From positions 558,001-622,000 of the forward strand of contig NZ_LWTX01000002.1 of assembly GCF_002094305.1 (NCBI RefSeq): 64,000 nucleotides of DNA, read 5' to 3'. Made by a program: the position numbers and the translations under genes. The stretch is from Prescottella equi. Lineage in GTDB: Bacteria > Actinomycetota > Actinomycetes > Mycobacteriales > Mycobacteriaceae. The notes under the pieces are model-generated. The model searched no databases, was not told the DNA's origin, and worked only from the letters and a program-made list of their open reading frames with translations. The number at the start of each line of letters is the position of its first letter. Position 1 is the first letter of the stretch. Positions 9,299 through 20,592 of this stretch are shown in pieces.

Positions 9299-9514
9299 AT
9301 GGGCCGCGGCCGGGCTAAGGCAAAGCAGACCAAGGTTGCACGGGAGCTCAAATACAGCTCGCCGTCCACGGATTTCGACAGCTTGCAACGAGAGCTCTCG
9401 AACGGCGGAGCATCTGGCTCACCCCGCAATGGCGGAGTGATCGCGGACAAGCGCGCCGACGAGGATTCTCGCTCGCGCTGGGACGAGGACGACTACGACG
9501 ACTGGCGTCGTTGA
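9299..9514 (+). CDS. DUF3073 small conserved actinobacterial protein
   Basis: 71 residues, MGRGRAKAKQTKVARELKY with a very basic start and a very acidic end (DEDSRSRWDEDDYDDWRR). This is the DUF3073 family, found next to purM in mycobacteria and rhodococci (Rv0810c in M. tuberculosis, from memory). Function unknown. The ATG at 9299 follows a GAGGGGG ribosome site; earlier in-frame codons are not supported by the family length. A strong hairpin follows the stop. The 143-bp upstream gap must hold its promoter; a TAGAGT near 9212 could be the -10 element. Confidence 0.88.
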   Translation: MGRGRAKAKQTKVARELKYSSPSTDFDSLQRELSNGGASGSPRNGGVIADKRADEDSRSRWDEDDYDDWRR

Positions 9515-9547
9515 CTGTCGTACTGACGTCGCCTGACACACCTCGCA

Positions 9548-9577
9548 ATGAGGGGGAGCCGCCCGGCTCCCCCTCAT
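9548..9577 (+). terminator. Hairpin terminator after DUF3073
   Basis: A perfect 13-bp stem (ATGAGGGGGAGCC and its complement) with a GCCC loop starts 34 nt after the DUF3073 stop. There is no long T tract, as is common for actinobacterial I-shaped terminators. Confidence 0.8.
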
Positions 9578-9657
9578 TTCGTGGTATCCGGCGGTGGCCG
9601 TAGCGCTCCGGAACGACGCCGACGGCACCGGCCGTCCGGAACGACACCGAGAACACG

Positions 9658-9693
9658 ACGTCCCCGGCTCCTCCTTCGAGGCGCCGGGGACGT
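9658..9693 (-). terminator. Hairpin terminator after purM
   Basis: An 11-bp perfect stem (ACGTCCCCGGC/GCCGGGGACGT) with an inner CCTC-CTTC-GAGG helix lies 19 nt past the purM stop on the minus strand. It faces the DUF3073 terminator, so the two convergent units each have their own stop structure. Confidence 0.75.
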
Positions 9694-9711
9694 ACGGGGT
9701 GTAGAGATGCG

Positions 9712-10791
9712 TCAGAAACGCGGGTGATCGCCCAGCAGCAGCGCACGCGCGGCGTCGCCGTCCGATGCCTTCTTGACGGTGCCGAGTGTCCAGCAGTCGA
9801 TGTGGCGTGCGGTGAGCACCGCCATCGCGCGGTCGACGTCCTCGGGCGCGACGATCGCGACCATGCCGACGCCCATGTTGAACGTCTGCTCCATCTCGGC
9901 GCGCTCGACACGGCCGCGCTGCGCGATCATCGTGAAGATCGGGGCCGGGCTCCAGGTGCCGCGGTCCAGCTCGGCGACGAGACCCTTCGGCATGACGCGC
10001 GCCAGGTTGTTCGCGAGACCGCCGCCGGTGACGTGGCAGAAGGTGCGCACATCCGTCTCGGCCGCGAGGGCCAGGCAGTCCTTGGCGTAGATCTTGGTGG
10101 GCTCGAGGAGCTCCTCGCCCAGGGTGCGGCCGAACTCGTCGACGTGGCCGGTCAGCGACATCCGATCGATCTCGAGCAGCACCTTGCGGGCCAGCGAGTA
10201 GCCATTGGAGTGCAGGCCCGACGCGCCCATTCCGATGACGACGTCGCCCGGACGGACCCGGTCGGGGCCGAGGACCTGATCGGCCTCGACGACGCCGACG
10301 CCGGTCGCGGAGATGTCGTAGTCACCGTCGGCCATTACGCCGGGGTGCTCCGCCGTCTCGCCACCGAGCAGCGCGCAACCGGCCTGGATGCAGCCCTCGG
10401 CGATGCCGCCGACGATCTCCGCCACCCGCTCGGGCACGACGCGCCCGACAGCGATGTAGTCCTGCAGGAACAGCGGCTCGGCACCGCACACGACGAGGTC
10501 GTCGACCACCATGGCGACGAGGTCGAGGCCGACCGTGTCGTGCTTGTCCATCGCCTGCGCGACGGCCAGCTTGGTGCCGACACCGTCGGTGGACGCTGCG
10601 AGCAGCGGCTCCTTGTAGTCGCCCTTGAGCGAGAACAGGCCGGCGAACCCGCCGAGGCCACCCATCACCTCGGGGCGGCTGGCCTTCTTCGCCAGCGGGG
10701 CGAACAGCTCGACTGCCCGGTCGCCCGCCTCGATGTCCACTCCGGCGGCGGCGTACGAAGCGCCCTGCGTGCGGGTACTGTCCTCGGTCAT
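9712..10791 (-). CDS. purM: Phosphoribosylformylglycinamidine cyclo-ligase (AIR synthetase)
   Basis: 359 residues from ATG 10791 (MTEDSTRTQGASYAAAGVDI). It converts FGAM to AIR with ATP, the fifth step of purine synthesis. Family signatures are ASYAAAGVDIEAG at the start, STDGVGTKLAVA, the PALFLQDYIA-like segment, LGGETAEHPGVM and GMGASGLHSNGYSLAR. Length is normal. It follows purF by 143 bp, a gap that carries three stem-loops (10823-10920), and ends at a hairpin terminator. A longer frame runs upstream through those stem-loops but lacks family similarity, which fixes the start. Confidence 0.96.
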   Translation of the reverse strand: MTEDSTRTQGASYAAAGVDIEAGDRAVELFAPLAKKASRPEVMGGLGGFAGLFSLKGDYKEPLLAASTDGVGTKLAVAQAMDKHDTVGLDLVAMVVDDLVVCGAEPLFLQDYIAVGRVVPERVAEIVGGIAEGCIQAGCALLGGETAEHPGVMADGDYDISATGVGVVEADQVLGPDRVRPGDVVIGMGASGLHSNGYSLARKVLLEIDRMSLTGHVDEFGRTLGEELLEPTKIYAKDCLALAAETDVRTFCHVTGGGLANNLARVMPKGLVAELDRGTWSPAPIFTMIAQRGRVERAEMEQTFNMGVGMVAIVAPEDVDRAMAVLTARHIDCWTLGTVKKASDGDAARALLLGDHPRF

Positions 10792-10822
10792 CGGTTTCTG
10801 GCTCCAGCCTTGATCTCGGTGA

Positions 10823-10920
10823 ATGCCCGACTTCGGCGCCAGCCGTCGTCGGGCATACGTGTACAGGCGCAATCACCTCGATTGCGCCCTAACGTTACCG
10901 GAGTGCGATGCGCACTCCGG
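10823..10920 (-). other. Three tandem stem-loops between purF and purM
   Basis: Three perfect hairpins sit side by side in the purF-purM gap: a 9-bp stem 10823-10831/10848-10856, a 9-bp stem with 5-nt loop 10866-10874/10880-10888, and a 10-bp stem with 3-nt loop 10898-10907/10911-10920. The last is 15 nt past the purF stop. Together they could act as a leaky terminator or protect and process the purF-purM message; the sequence does not choose between these. Confidence 0.6.
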
Positions 10921-10934
10921 CAGCGTCCTGCGAA

Positions 10935-12515
10935 CTAGGGGCGAGACAGCGCGTCCGCATTGTCGTTGTCGTGACTGAACGAGGCGCCCGCAGCCGACTC
11001 CAACATCCCCTCGAGGACGTTCTTGCCGATGCCGCCTTCCGGCAGCGCGATCGGGTAGGTGCCGTCGAAGCACGCAGCGCACAGGCGCGACCGGGGCTGC
11101 TCGGTGGCCGCGACCATGCCGTCGATCGAGATGTAGCCGAGCGAATCGGCGCCGATCGACCGGCGCACACCCTCGAGCATCTCGTCGAAGGTGGCGTTGA
11201 CGCCGCTGCCCTCGGCACCGTTCGCGATGAGTTCGGCGGGCGACGCGAAGTCGATGCCGTAGAAGCACGGCCACTTGACCGGCGGCGACGCGATGCGGAC
11301 GTGGATCTCGAGTGCACCGGCCTCGCGGAGCATCCGGATCAGCGCGCGCTGGGTGTTGCCGCGGACGATCGAGTCGTCGACGACGACCAGGCGCTTACCT
11401 CGGATGACTTCCTTGAGCGGGTTGAGCTTGAGCCGGATGCCGAGCTGACGGATGGTCTGCGACGGCTGGATGAAGGTGCGGCCCACGTAGGCGTTCTTCA
11501 TCAGACCCTGGCCGTACGGAATGCCCGAACCCTGCGCGTAACCGACCGCGGCGGGGGTGCCGGACTCCGGCACCGGGATCACCAGGTCGCCCTCGGCGGG
11601 GTGCTCCTTGGCGAGGCGGCGACCGATCTCGACGCGCGTCGAGTGCACCGAACGGCCGGAGATCACGCTGTCGGGGCGGGCCAGGTAGACGTACTCGAAC
11701 ACGCAGCCCTTGGGCTCGGGGTTCGCGAAACGCGAGGACCGGACGCCGTCGGCGTCGATCGCGAGCAGCTCACCGGGCTCGATCTCGCGCACGAACGACG
11801 CGCCGACGATGTCGAGTGCGGCGGTCTCGCTCGCGACCACCCAGCCGCGGTCGAGGCGCCCGAGGCACAGCGGACGGATGCCGTGCGGATCGCGCGCCGC
11901 GTACAGCGTGTGCTCGTCCATGAACGTCAGGCAGAACGCACCGCGAAGCGTCGGCAGCAGCTTCATCGCGGCCTGCTCGATCGTGCTGTCGGCCGCGGCG
12001 TGCGCGAGCAGCGCACCCACGATGTCCGAGTCCGACGTCGCGGCACCCGGACGCTTCTCGTCGACCAGACCGGCCTCCCGCGCGCGCTGCGCGAGTTCGG
12101 CCGTGTTGACGAGGTTGCCGTTGTGGCCGAGCGCGACACCGGTGCCGGCGGCGGTGGTGCGGAAGATCGGCTGCGCGTTCTCCCACGTGGTCGAGCCGGT
12201 CGTCGAGTAACGGCAGTGGCCGACGGCGACGTGCCCCGGCATGGCGCCCAGGGTCTGCTCGTCGAACACTTGGCTGACCAGACCGAGGTCCTTGAACACC
12301 AGCACCTGCGAGCCGTCGGCGACGGCGATACCGGCGGCCTCCTGGCCGCGGTGCTGGAGGGCGTAGAGCCCGTAGTACGTCAGCTTGGCAACGTCCTCGC
12401 CCGGCGCCCAGACACCGAAGACGCCGCACTCTTCGCGAGGTTCGTTCTCGTCCTCGTCTGGTGCGGTCGTAGCGAGAAGATTCCGACTGTTGACCGACAG
12501 TTCGGCACGAGTCAC
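10935..12515 (-). CDS. purF: Amidophosphoribosyltransferase
   Basis: 526 residues from GTG 12515, with AGGGAG 9 nt upstream. PurF transfers the glutamine amide to PRPP, the committed step of purine synthesis. The N-terminal nucleophile is Cys30 in REECGVFGVW, so a 29-residue propeptide must be removed, as in the Bacillus-type enzyme. LQHRGQEAAGIA and the PRPP loop VVVDDSIVRGNT are intact, and later cysteines are consistent with the [4Fe-4S]-type enzyme. It precedes purM on the same strand and lies downstream of the SCP-like gene. Confidence 0.96.
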   Translation of the reverse strand: MTRAELSVNSRNLLATTAPDEDENEPREECGVFGVWAPGEDVAKLTYYGLYALQHRGQEAAGIAVADGSQVLVFKDLGLVSQVFDEQTLGAMPGHVAVGHCRYSTTGSTTWENAQPIFRTTAAGTGVALGHNGNLVNTAELAQRAREAGLVDEKRPGAATSDSDIVGALLAHAAADSTIEQAAMKLLPTLRGAFCLTFMDEHTLYAARDPHGIRPLCLGRLDRGWVVASETAALDIVGASFVREIEPGELLAIDADGVRSSRFANPEPKGCVFEYVYLARPDSVISGRSVHSTRVEIGRRLAKEHPAEGDLVIPVPESGTPAAVGYAQGSGIPYGQGLMKNAYVGRTFIQPSQTIRQLGIRLKLNPLKEVIRGKRLVVVDDSIVRGNTQRALIRMLREAGALEIHVRIASPPVKWPCFYGIDFASPAELIANGAEGSGVNATFDEMLEGVRRSIGADSLGYISIDGMVAATEQPRSRLCAACFDGTYPIALPEGGIGKNVLEGMLESAAGASFSHDNDNADALSRP

Positions 12516-12623
12516 GGCAAGCGCTCCCTAAGGGGATTCGGTGCGGGGGGCGTGCCCCATTCTAACTACCGCTCGGCGCGAGATCGACGATCGGTGCACA
12601 GGATCACGCCGATGAGACTCGAG

Positions 12624-13010
12624 TCACAGACGGAGCAGTGGCAACCAGTGCGCGATCTCCCCTGCCCGCCCGCCGGACGCACCGAGTGATCCGTTCGCGA
12701 CCGCATCGTCGAATCCGAGCAGTCCGGTGGCGAGCGACAGCCAGGTCCGCGGGTCCGTCTCGACGACGTTCGGCGGTGTGCCGCGGGTGTGCCGCGGCCC
12801 CTCGACGCACTGCACCGCGACGAACGGCGGCACCCGCACCTCGACGCTCGATCCGGGTGCGATCTGTTCGAGGGTCCGGGCGCTGAGGCGGACCGCGGCG
12901 GCGAGCTCGGCGCGGGCGGGCTTGTCCGGGGACTCACCGCGCAGCCACGGGCCGACGGCGAGCAACGCGCTGCGGAGTTCGGCGGGATCGACGGCACGAC
13001 GGGCTGGCAT
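12624..13010 (-). CDS. Small sterol-carrier-like (bacterial SCP ortholog) protein
   Basis: 128 residues from ATG 13010 (MPARRAVDPAELRSALLAVG). The sequence resembles the short actinobacterial SCP-like proteins encoded just before purF in mycobacteria (Rv0807-like, from memory); the VEVRVPPFVAVQCVEG and GTPPNVVETDPRTWL segments are the most family-like. Ligand and role are unknown. An upstream GTG could add residues, but would run into the promoter of the divergent gene at 13066. It is 108 bp from purF and probably in the same transcript. Confidence 0.7.
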   Translation of the reverse strand: MPARRAVDPAELRSALLAVGPWLRGESPDKPARAELAAAVRLSARTLEQIAPGSSVEVRVPPFVAVQCVEGPRHTRGTPPNVVETDPRTWLSLATGLLGFDDAVANGSLGASGGRAGEIAHWLPLLRL

Positions 13011-13065
13011 GGGCACCGAATCTACCGGCCGGAACAACCCCGCCGACACCGCGGTTGCACGAGCC

Positions 13066-13512
13066 ATGAGCACCGACGTCGACACGCAACGCCCGCTTCT
13101 CGATCTCGTTGCGTCACAGAACAAGGCCGTCCTCGCGACCGTCAAGCACGACGGCCGTCCGCAGCTGTCCAACGTCCTGTACGCGTGGGATCCGGACACC
13201 CGCATCGCCCGGGTCTCGGTCACCGCCGATCGCGCGAAGACTCGCAACGCGGCGCGCGATCCCCGGGTGTCACTGCACGTGAGTGCACCCGACTTCTGGA
13301 GTTACGCCGTCGTCGAGGGCGATGCGGACCTGTCCACGGTGGCCGCCGATCCGCACGACGCCGCGACCGACGAACTCGTCGACGTCTACCGGACGGCCAC
13401 GGGGCGCGAGCACGAGGACTGGGAGGAGTTCCGGCGCGCCATGGTCGACGAGCGCCGGCAGGTGCTGCGTGTCCGCACCGACCGCGTGTACGGCATGGCG
13501 CAGTTGCCCTGA
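13066..13512 (+). CDS. PPOX-class F420/flavin-dependent oxidoreductase
   Basis: 148 residues from ATG 13066. The split-barrel fold is recognisable from KAVLATVKHDGRPQLSNVLYAW, the cofactor-phosphate-binding TADRAKTRNAARDPRVSLHV and the final RVYGMAQLP. This matches the TIGR03618-type F420-binding PPOX family that is abundant in Rhodococcus and Mycobacterium; FMN is the alternative cofactor. The substrate is unknown. It diverges from the SCP-like gene, and its stop is only 6 bp from the convergent CPBP protease stop. Confidence 0.85.
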   Translation: MSTDVDTQRPLLDLVASQNKAVLATVKHDGRPQLSNVLYAWDPDTRIARVSVTADRAKTRNAARDPRVSLHVSAPDFWSYAVVEGDADLSTVAADPHDAATDELVDVYRTATGREHEDWEEFRRAMVDERRQVLRVRTDRVYGMAQLP

Positions 13513-13518
13513 CACCCG

Positions 13519-14184
13519 TCACACCGGCGGCAGCGGCACCTCGCGGGCCCCGGTGGTCACCTGGATGCGGCGCAGCAGCAGCGCGCCGCCGGCATTGACT
13601 GCCAGGTGCAGCAGCGCGGGCGCGAGCAGGCTGCCGCTGCGGGCGCGCAGCCAGTCGAACACGAGGGACGCCGCCGCGGTGAACGCGACGGTGCCCGGCA
13701 CCGAGTCGTCCGCGACGTGCGCAGGATGTACGTGCCACAGCCCGAACGCGACCGCGCGGATCGCGGTCGCCCCCGCCGGCGGGAACGCCCGTTCGGTGAC
13801 CGCCGTGAGCAGTCCGCGGAACAGCAACTCCTCCGTCGCGACGGTGCCGAACGGGATGTGCGCCGACACCCATTCGGCGAAGTCGTCCCGCACGTCGTCG
13901 GGAACGGCGAAACGGTCGTGCAGCGACGGCACCGCCAGCGCGACCGCGTAGCCCACCACGGGGAGGGCGGCAGCCGCACTCCCCCAGCGCAATCCGGCCC
14001 GGATGTTGCCCAACCCCAGTTCGTCCCGGCGCAGACCGCAGGCGGACCCGGCCGCTGTCGCGCCCGCGGCCACCACCGTGCCCGCGATCGCCCGGTGCCG
14101 CGACGACAGCCGCAGCGCAGGCAACACACCGTTGTTCCAGGCGACGAGCGCCGTGCCGAACCCGAGCGCCGCCGCGCGTCTCAC
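13519..14184 (-). CDS. CPBP family intramembrane metalloprotease
   Basis: 221 residues from GTG 14184, overlapping the upstream stop as GTGA. The CPBP (Abi/CaaX-type) motifs are present: EELLFRG (the EExxxR motif), a histidine in FGLWHVHP, and HLAVN near the C-terminus. Several membrane helices are predicted by eye. These proteases act in the membrane on unknown substrates; in some bacteria they give bacteriocin self-immunity. A much longer frame (776 codons) passes through this stop from upstream, but its first two thirds are the antisense-frame shadow of the hydrolase gene. Confidence 0.82.
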   Translation of the reverse strand: MRRAAALGFGTALVAWNNGVLPALRLSSRHRAIAGTVVAAGATAAGSACGLRRDELGLGNIRAGLRWGSAAAALPVVGYAVALAVPSLHDRFAVPDDVRDDFAEWVSAHIPFGTVATEELLFRGLLTAVTERAFPPAGATAIRAVAFGLWHVHPAHVADDSVPGTVAFTAAASLVFDWLRARSGSLLAPALLHLAVNAGGALLLRRIQVTTGAREVPLPPV

Positions 14185-15962
14185 TTCTCGGGCCCGTCGT
14201 GGCCACGCAACGACTCGAGCACGCCACGCACCCGTTCGGTGTCGGCCGGCGTCCAGCCGTCCGGGGACGTGACAGCGACCCAGCCGTCGAGGATGACGGT
14301 GCCGTAGTTGTGCCCGTGCCCGTCCGGGACGCCGGCCGCGTTCGCGAGGTCCGCACTCACCTGCCAGAACGTGACGAACGGGAACCACTTCATCGACGGC
14401 AACCGGTCGAAACCGGGTGGCTCCGAAAGCCAGTCGGGTCGCGAGAAGGCCAGGTCCGGCGACCACCACACCACCGGATCCGACGGGTGCTGGATGTAGA
14501 GCACTCGCGGCTCGAGCCACGGTCCGGGGCTGCCGGGGATCGCGTCGGCGTCGTCGGCGAACCGTACGACGAGCCCGTCGGCGTACACCGGCTGCACCTC
14601 GGGTGTGCCGGGGTCGCGGCGCTCGGTGAGCGCGCTCCACAGCGGGTTCGCGTTGGGCGGGCCCACCCACAGCACACCGTCGACGGTCTCCCGGATGTCG
14701 GCGAGGCCGTCGAACGCGCCCTCGCCGGCCTGGGTGCCGAGGCTCTCGCCGTACACGTACAACTTGGGGCGGGTGGCCTCCGGTTTGGTGAGCCACCGGT
14801 CGTGCACCGCCCGGATCAGCGCGTTGCCGGCGACGGCGGCCCGGCCGCGGTCGGCGACGAACGAGATCCAGCTCGGCATGTACGAGTACTGGGCCGCGAC
14901 GAGAGCGCTGTCGCCGTTCTCGACGAGTTCGATCGCCTGCGCGGCGGTGGGATTGACCCAGCCGGTTCCGGTGGTCGGGATGATGACGAGCGTCTTGCGT
15001 TCGAAGGCCTTGGTCCGCTCGAGCTCGTCCAGCACGACGTCCATGCGGGCGGCCGTGTCGTCGGCGGTCTCGAGACCCGCGTACACCCGGATCGGCTCCT
15101 TGGCGGGTGCGCCGTTGGCGGCGGTGAGTGCGTCGGCGTGGATACCGCCGGAGACGAAGTTGCGGCCCTCGAACCCGAGGGTGTCCCACGGCGCGGCCGA
15201 CGCCGGACTTCCCGACTTCTCGGGCAGGATCGGCTGCACCGCGCCGGGCCGCGTCTCGTTGTTCTGCAGACTGAAGATCGAGTTGACGACGCCGTATCCG
15301 ACCCGCAGCAGGATGCCGTCGACCAACATGAACACGAGCACCAGGACGACGGCGAACCCGGCCGCCGATGCGGCGGGCCGCGGGATCTTCAGCCACTTGT
15401 TGAGCTGGCGGGCGACCCAGCGGACGAGGTCGCGCAGCACGCGCCACAGTGAGATGAGTGCCGCCGCCACCAGCAGACTCAGTCCCCCGGTACGGATGTA
15501 GCCGGTGGTGGTGGTGCCCTCGGCGTTCATCAGCGCCGACAGTTCCCGTTGCCAGCCGGCCGAATAGATGAGCATCGTGATCGCGGCGAGCGCCGACACC
15601 ACGGGTACCAGCACCTTGATGGCGCGCATGTACCGGTCCGGCAGCGGCCACCACGGCCGGCGCGCGAGCCCGAACTCGTACACGAGCCAGCCGATCGCGG
15701 TGCCGACCGCGTAGCCGAAGGCGGCATTGATGCCGCCGATCAGCCCCTGATAGAGCCAGTCGCGCGGCAGCAGCGACGGCGTCAACGACCAGCAGAAGAA
15801 GAGCGACGCGAAGGCGATGCCGGTGAAATCGAGCTTCAGCAGGCCCCACGCCCAGAGGACGAACGGGTGGCGCTGGTCGAACCCGGGGACGGCAGGGGTC
15901 GAGGGCTGCGGGTCCTCCCGCAGCTCAGCGACCGCCTCCCGTTCGATCCCCGAGTCCGTCAC
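14181..15962 (-). CDS. Membrane-anchored alpha/beta-hydrolase (Abhydrolase_9 type)
   Basis: 593 residues from GTG 15962. The N-terminal ~210 residues hold about five hydrophobic helices (WGLLKLDFTGIAFASLFFCW onward). The soluble C-terminal part contains the nucleophile elbow YGESLGTQ and ends GHDGPEK. This matches the COG4425 family (Abhydrolase_9_N plus Abhydrolase_9), common in Mycobacteriales, of unknown substrate. It begins 3 bp after the purL stop and overlaps the CPBP gene, so it is likely cotranscribed with purL. Confidence 0.83.
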   Translation of the reverse strand: MTDSGIEREAVAELREDPQPSTPAVPGFDQRHPFVLWAWGLLKLDFTGIAFASLFFCWSLTPSLLPRDWLYQGLIGGINAAFGYAVGTAIGWLVYEFGLARRPWWPLPDRYMRAIKVLVPVVSALAAITMLIYSAGWQRELSALMNAEGTTTTGYIRTGGLSLLVAAALISLWRVLRDLVRWVARQLNKWLKIPRPAASAAGFAVVLVLVFMLVDGILLRVGYGVVNSIFSLQNNETRPGAVQPILPEKSGSPASAAPWDTLGFEGRNFVSGGIHADALTAANGAPAKEPIRVYAGLETADDTAARMDVVLDELERTKAFERKTLVIIPTTGTGWVNPTAAQAIELVENGDSALVAAQYSYMPSWISFVADRGRAAVAGNALIRAVHDRWLTKPEATRPKLYVYGESLGTQAGEGAFDGLADIRETVDGVLWVGPPNANPLWSALTERRDPGTPEVQPVYADGLVVRFADDADAIPGSPGPWLEPRVLYIQHPSDPVVWWSPDLAFSRPDWLSEPPGFDRLPSMKWFPFVTFWQVSADLANAAGVPDGHGHNYGTVILDGWVAVTSPDGWTPADTERVRGVLESLRGHDGPEK

Positions 15963-15965
15963 GCA

Positions 15966-18245
<2,280 letters not shown>

Positions 18246-18386
18246 GGGGCGTGTGGTCCCTTCCCTCTGGGATCGAATGGGCAGGCCGGGCGGCGGGCTG
18301 CCAGGGCAAAGTCTAGCCGGGGGCGCCGACGCGCTGCGCACCCACCGCGCACCGTCGCGCACGCCGCCCCGACCGGACCGGCAGAG

Positions 18387-19688
18387 CTACCGCACCGGCG
18401 TCAGGAAAGCCGCGAGGGCATCGGCGTACATCCCGACGTCGCGGGCACCCATCAACTCCCGGGCAGAGTGCATCGCAAGCTGCGGCGCCCCGACGTCCAC
18501 GGTCGACAGACCGGTCCGCGACGCGGTGATGGGACCGATGGTGGACCCGCACGGCAGGTCCGCACGATGCACGTACCGCTGCAGCGGCACCCCGGCACGA
18601 TCGCAGGCCAGCGCGAATTCGGCTGCGCCGGCCGCATCCGACGCGTAACGCAGGTTCTGGTTGACCTTGAGCACCGGTCCGCCGTTGATCGCGATCCGGT
18701 GTGCGGGCTCGTGCCGATCCGGGTAGTTGGGGTGCGTCGCGTGCGCCATGTCGCCCGACGCACACACCGACCCGGACATCGCGCGCAGGAAGTCCTCGCG
18801 TCCGCCGCCGCGCAGCAGCACGATGCGCTCGAGCACCGAGTTCAGCAGGTCCGAGAACGCACCCCGGTCGGACATGCTGCCGACCTCCTCGTGGTCGAAG
18901 AGCGCGAGGACCGGCGTGGAGTCGCCGGGCTCGGCGACGGCGGCGAGCAATGCCTGCGTCCCGGCGTAGCAGGTGCCCTGATTGTCGAGGCGCGGCGCAC
19001 TCACCAGCGACGCGTCCTCGCCCACCACCGTCGACGGCGCCAGGTCGTGGGTCATCAGCTCCCAGCCGAGGACCGCGTCGGCGGCCACCCCGGCTTCGTC
19101 GGCGAGGAACCCGATGAACGAGCGCGGCTCGCTGCCGGTGCCCCACACCGCGTTGAGGTGACGCTGCGGATCCAGCTGTACACCCTTGCGTTCCTCGGAC
19201 AGGTGAATCGCCAGCTGCGGCACCCGCAGGATGGGCCGGTCCACACGGACCAGCACCTCCTGCACGGCGTCACCGGCGCGGACACTGAGTCGCCCCGAAA
19301 TGCCGAGGTCGCGGTCGAGCCACGAGTTGAGCCACGCACCGCCGTACGGCTCGAGGCCGACCAGCTGCCAGCCCGCCGAGACGAGGTCGGGGTGCTGCTT
19401 GACCCGCAGGTTCGGGCTGTCGGTGTGCCCGCCGACGATGCGGAACGGCGACGCCGGGCCGGCCGACGCGCCCTCGGTGCTCCACGCGATGAGGGAACCG
19501 CCGCGGACCAGGTAGTACCGGCCGGCCGCGGACGGCCACGCGTCCGTCTCCTGCAACTCGGTGAAGCCGTTCGCGGACAGCTCCGACGCCACCGTTGCAC
19601 ACACGTGGAACGGCGACGGCGAAGCGTCGACGAACGAACACAATCCCTGGGCGTCTGCCTGTGTCATCGATGGCATACCGACCATCAT
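18387..19688 (-). CDS. M18 family aminopeptidase (probable aspartyl aminopeptidase)
   Basis: 433 residues if started at ATG 19688; ATG 19685 and ATG 19676 ([11 protein letters not shown]) are alternatives and no ribosome site decides. M18 enzymes are dinuclear-zinc peptidases that remove N-terminal acidic residues. Zinc ligands and catalytic motifs: [42 protein letters not shown] and the late [10 protein letters not shown]. Length equals the mycobacterial PepC-like enzyme encoded in the same neighbourhood. It lies 41 bp downstream of the VOC gene on the same strand. Confidence 0.92.
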   Translation of the reverse strand: MMVGMPSMTQADAQGLCSFVDASPSPFHVCATVASELSANGFTELQETDAWPSAAGRYYLVRGGSLIAWSTEGASAGPASPFRIVGGHTDSPNLRVKQHPDLVSAGWQLVGLEPYGGAWLNSWLDRDLGISGRLSVRAGDAVQEVLVRVDRPILRVPQLAIHLSEERKGVQLDPQRHLNAVWGTGSEPRSFIGFLADEAGVAADAVLGWELMTHDLAPSTVVGEDASLVSAPRLDNQGTCYAGTQALLAAVAEPGDSTPVLALFDHEEVGSMSDRGAFSDLLNSVLERIVLLRGGGREDFLRAMSGSVCASGDMAHATHPNYPDRHEPAHRIAINGGPVLKVNQNLRYASDAAGAAEFALACDRAGVPLQRYVHRADLPCGSTIGPITASRTGLSTVDVGAPQLAMHSARELMGARDVGMYADALAAFLTPVR

Positions 19689-19705
19689 GGCAGTACCGCG
19701 TTCCG

Positions 19706-19747
19706 GACTCAGTGAGCTCCCGAGACGACTCAGTGGGCTCCCGAGAC
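19706..19747. repeat. 21-bp tandem duplication covering the VOC gene's end
   Basis: Two adjacent 21-bp copies (19706-19726 and 19727-19747) differ at one base. The right-hand copy encodes the last residues VSGAH and stop of the VOC protein on the minus strand; the left-hand copy repeats them in the same frame just past the stop. Confidence 0.9.
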
Positions 19748-20080
19748 GCAGAACTGGTTGCCCTGGGGGTCGGCGAACGTGACCCAGCGGAAGCCGTCCA
19801 TGTTCTCGCGGTGCACCTCGGTGGCGCCGGCCGCGAGGACCCGCTCGACCTCGGCGTCGAGATCGCCCGAACCGAGGTCCATGTGCTGGCGGTTCTTGCC
19901 GGGGGTGGGGTCGTCCACCTTCTGGAAGCCCAGTTTCTGGTTCCAGCCGGGGATTCCGACCATGTAGAACCAGCCGTCGTTCTCCTGCTCGATCGTGCCG
20001 CCGGTCAGGTCCGCCCACCACTTCGCGAGCGGTCCGGGATCGGTGGAGTCGATCGTGATCATGCCGAGTGTGAGTGCCAT
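19730..20080 (-). CDS. Glyoxalase/VOC-fold protein
   Basis: 116 residues, [23 protein letters not shown], a single VOC domain made of two beta-alpha-beta3 units. The histidine in [12 protein letters not shown] and the glutamate in [10 protein letters not shown] are at positions that usually bind metal. It resembles the short glyoxalase-like proteins of mycobacteria (Rv0801-like, from memory, also beside the M18 peptidase gene). Substrate unknown. The end of the gene, including the stop, is tandemly duplicated (19706-19747). Confidence 0.85.
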   Translation of the reverse strand: MALTLGMITIDSTDPGPLAKWWADLTGGTIEQENDGWFYMVGIPGWNQKLGFQKVDDPTPGKNRQHMDLGSGDLDAEVERVLAAGATEVHRENMDGFRWVTFADPQGNQFCVSGAH

Positions 20081-20112
20081 GACCGGACGCTAGCGCGTGG
20101 GTCCGACAAGCG

Positions 20113-20592
20113 TCAGAGTTCCGGCAGCGCGCACACCGTGTCGAGGCCGAGGACGTGGTTGAGGCGCCCGGACGCGATCCACGACCCGATGCACATGCTC
20201 AGCTCGACGATCTCGCGCTGGCTGTAGTGCTCGGTCATCCGCGCCCAGAACTCGTCGTCGAGGTTGTGGTGATCGAGCGCGTACCGCTGCGCGTACTCGG
20301 CGGCCAGGCGGGTCCGATCGTCGAACGCATCTGTGGTGCGCCAGTTCTCGACGGCCTCGAAGAATCCGTCCTCGACCTTCTCGCCGTCGCGGTCCGTGCG
20401 CCAGTCCATGCACACGATGCAGCCGTTGATCTGGGCGATACGCAGCCGCGCGGCCTCGAATTCGCGCAGTCCCAGTGTGGATTTCGCGTAGACCGCCAGC
20501 GACAGTTTGGACGCGGGGATGCCGATCTCGGGCACCAGTTCGCCCCACACGTAGCCGACGGGGTCCTTGCCCTCGGGAATGTCGATTCTCAT
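20113..20592 (-). CDS. Carboxymuconolactone decarboxylase/AhpD-like protein
   Basis: 159 residues. The AhpD-like core is visible: [21 protein letters not shown] carries a C-x-x-C pair (CIVC), the redox site of AhpD-type proteins, and the downstream region [23 protein letters not shown] has the usual helices. It could reduce peroxides through a lipoyl partner or act in an unrelated detoxification step; no ahpC is present. The start ATG overlaps the stop of the upstream dehydrogenase-like gene as ATGA (20589-20592), so the two are translationally coupled and may act on the same pathway. Confidence 0.84.
   Translation of the reverse strand: MRIDIPEGKDPVGYVWGELVPEIGIPASKLSLAVYAKSTLGLREFEAARLRIAQINGCIVCMDWRTDRDGEKVEDGFFEAVENWRTTDAFDDRTRLAAEYAQRYALDHHNLDDEFWARMTEHYSQREIVELSMCIGSWIASGRLNHVLGLDTVCALPEL

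Noticed and set aside
13519-15849. 776-codon minus-strand frame suggesting one giant protein.
   Set aside because: Only the last 221 codons carry CPBP motifs; the rest is out of frame with the real hydrolase gene, whose GTGA overlap sets the protease start.
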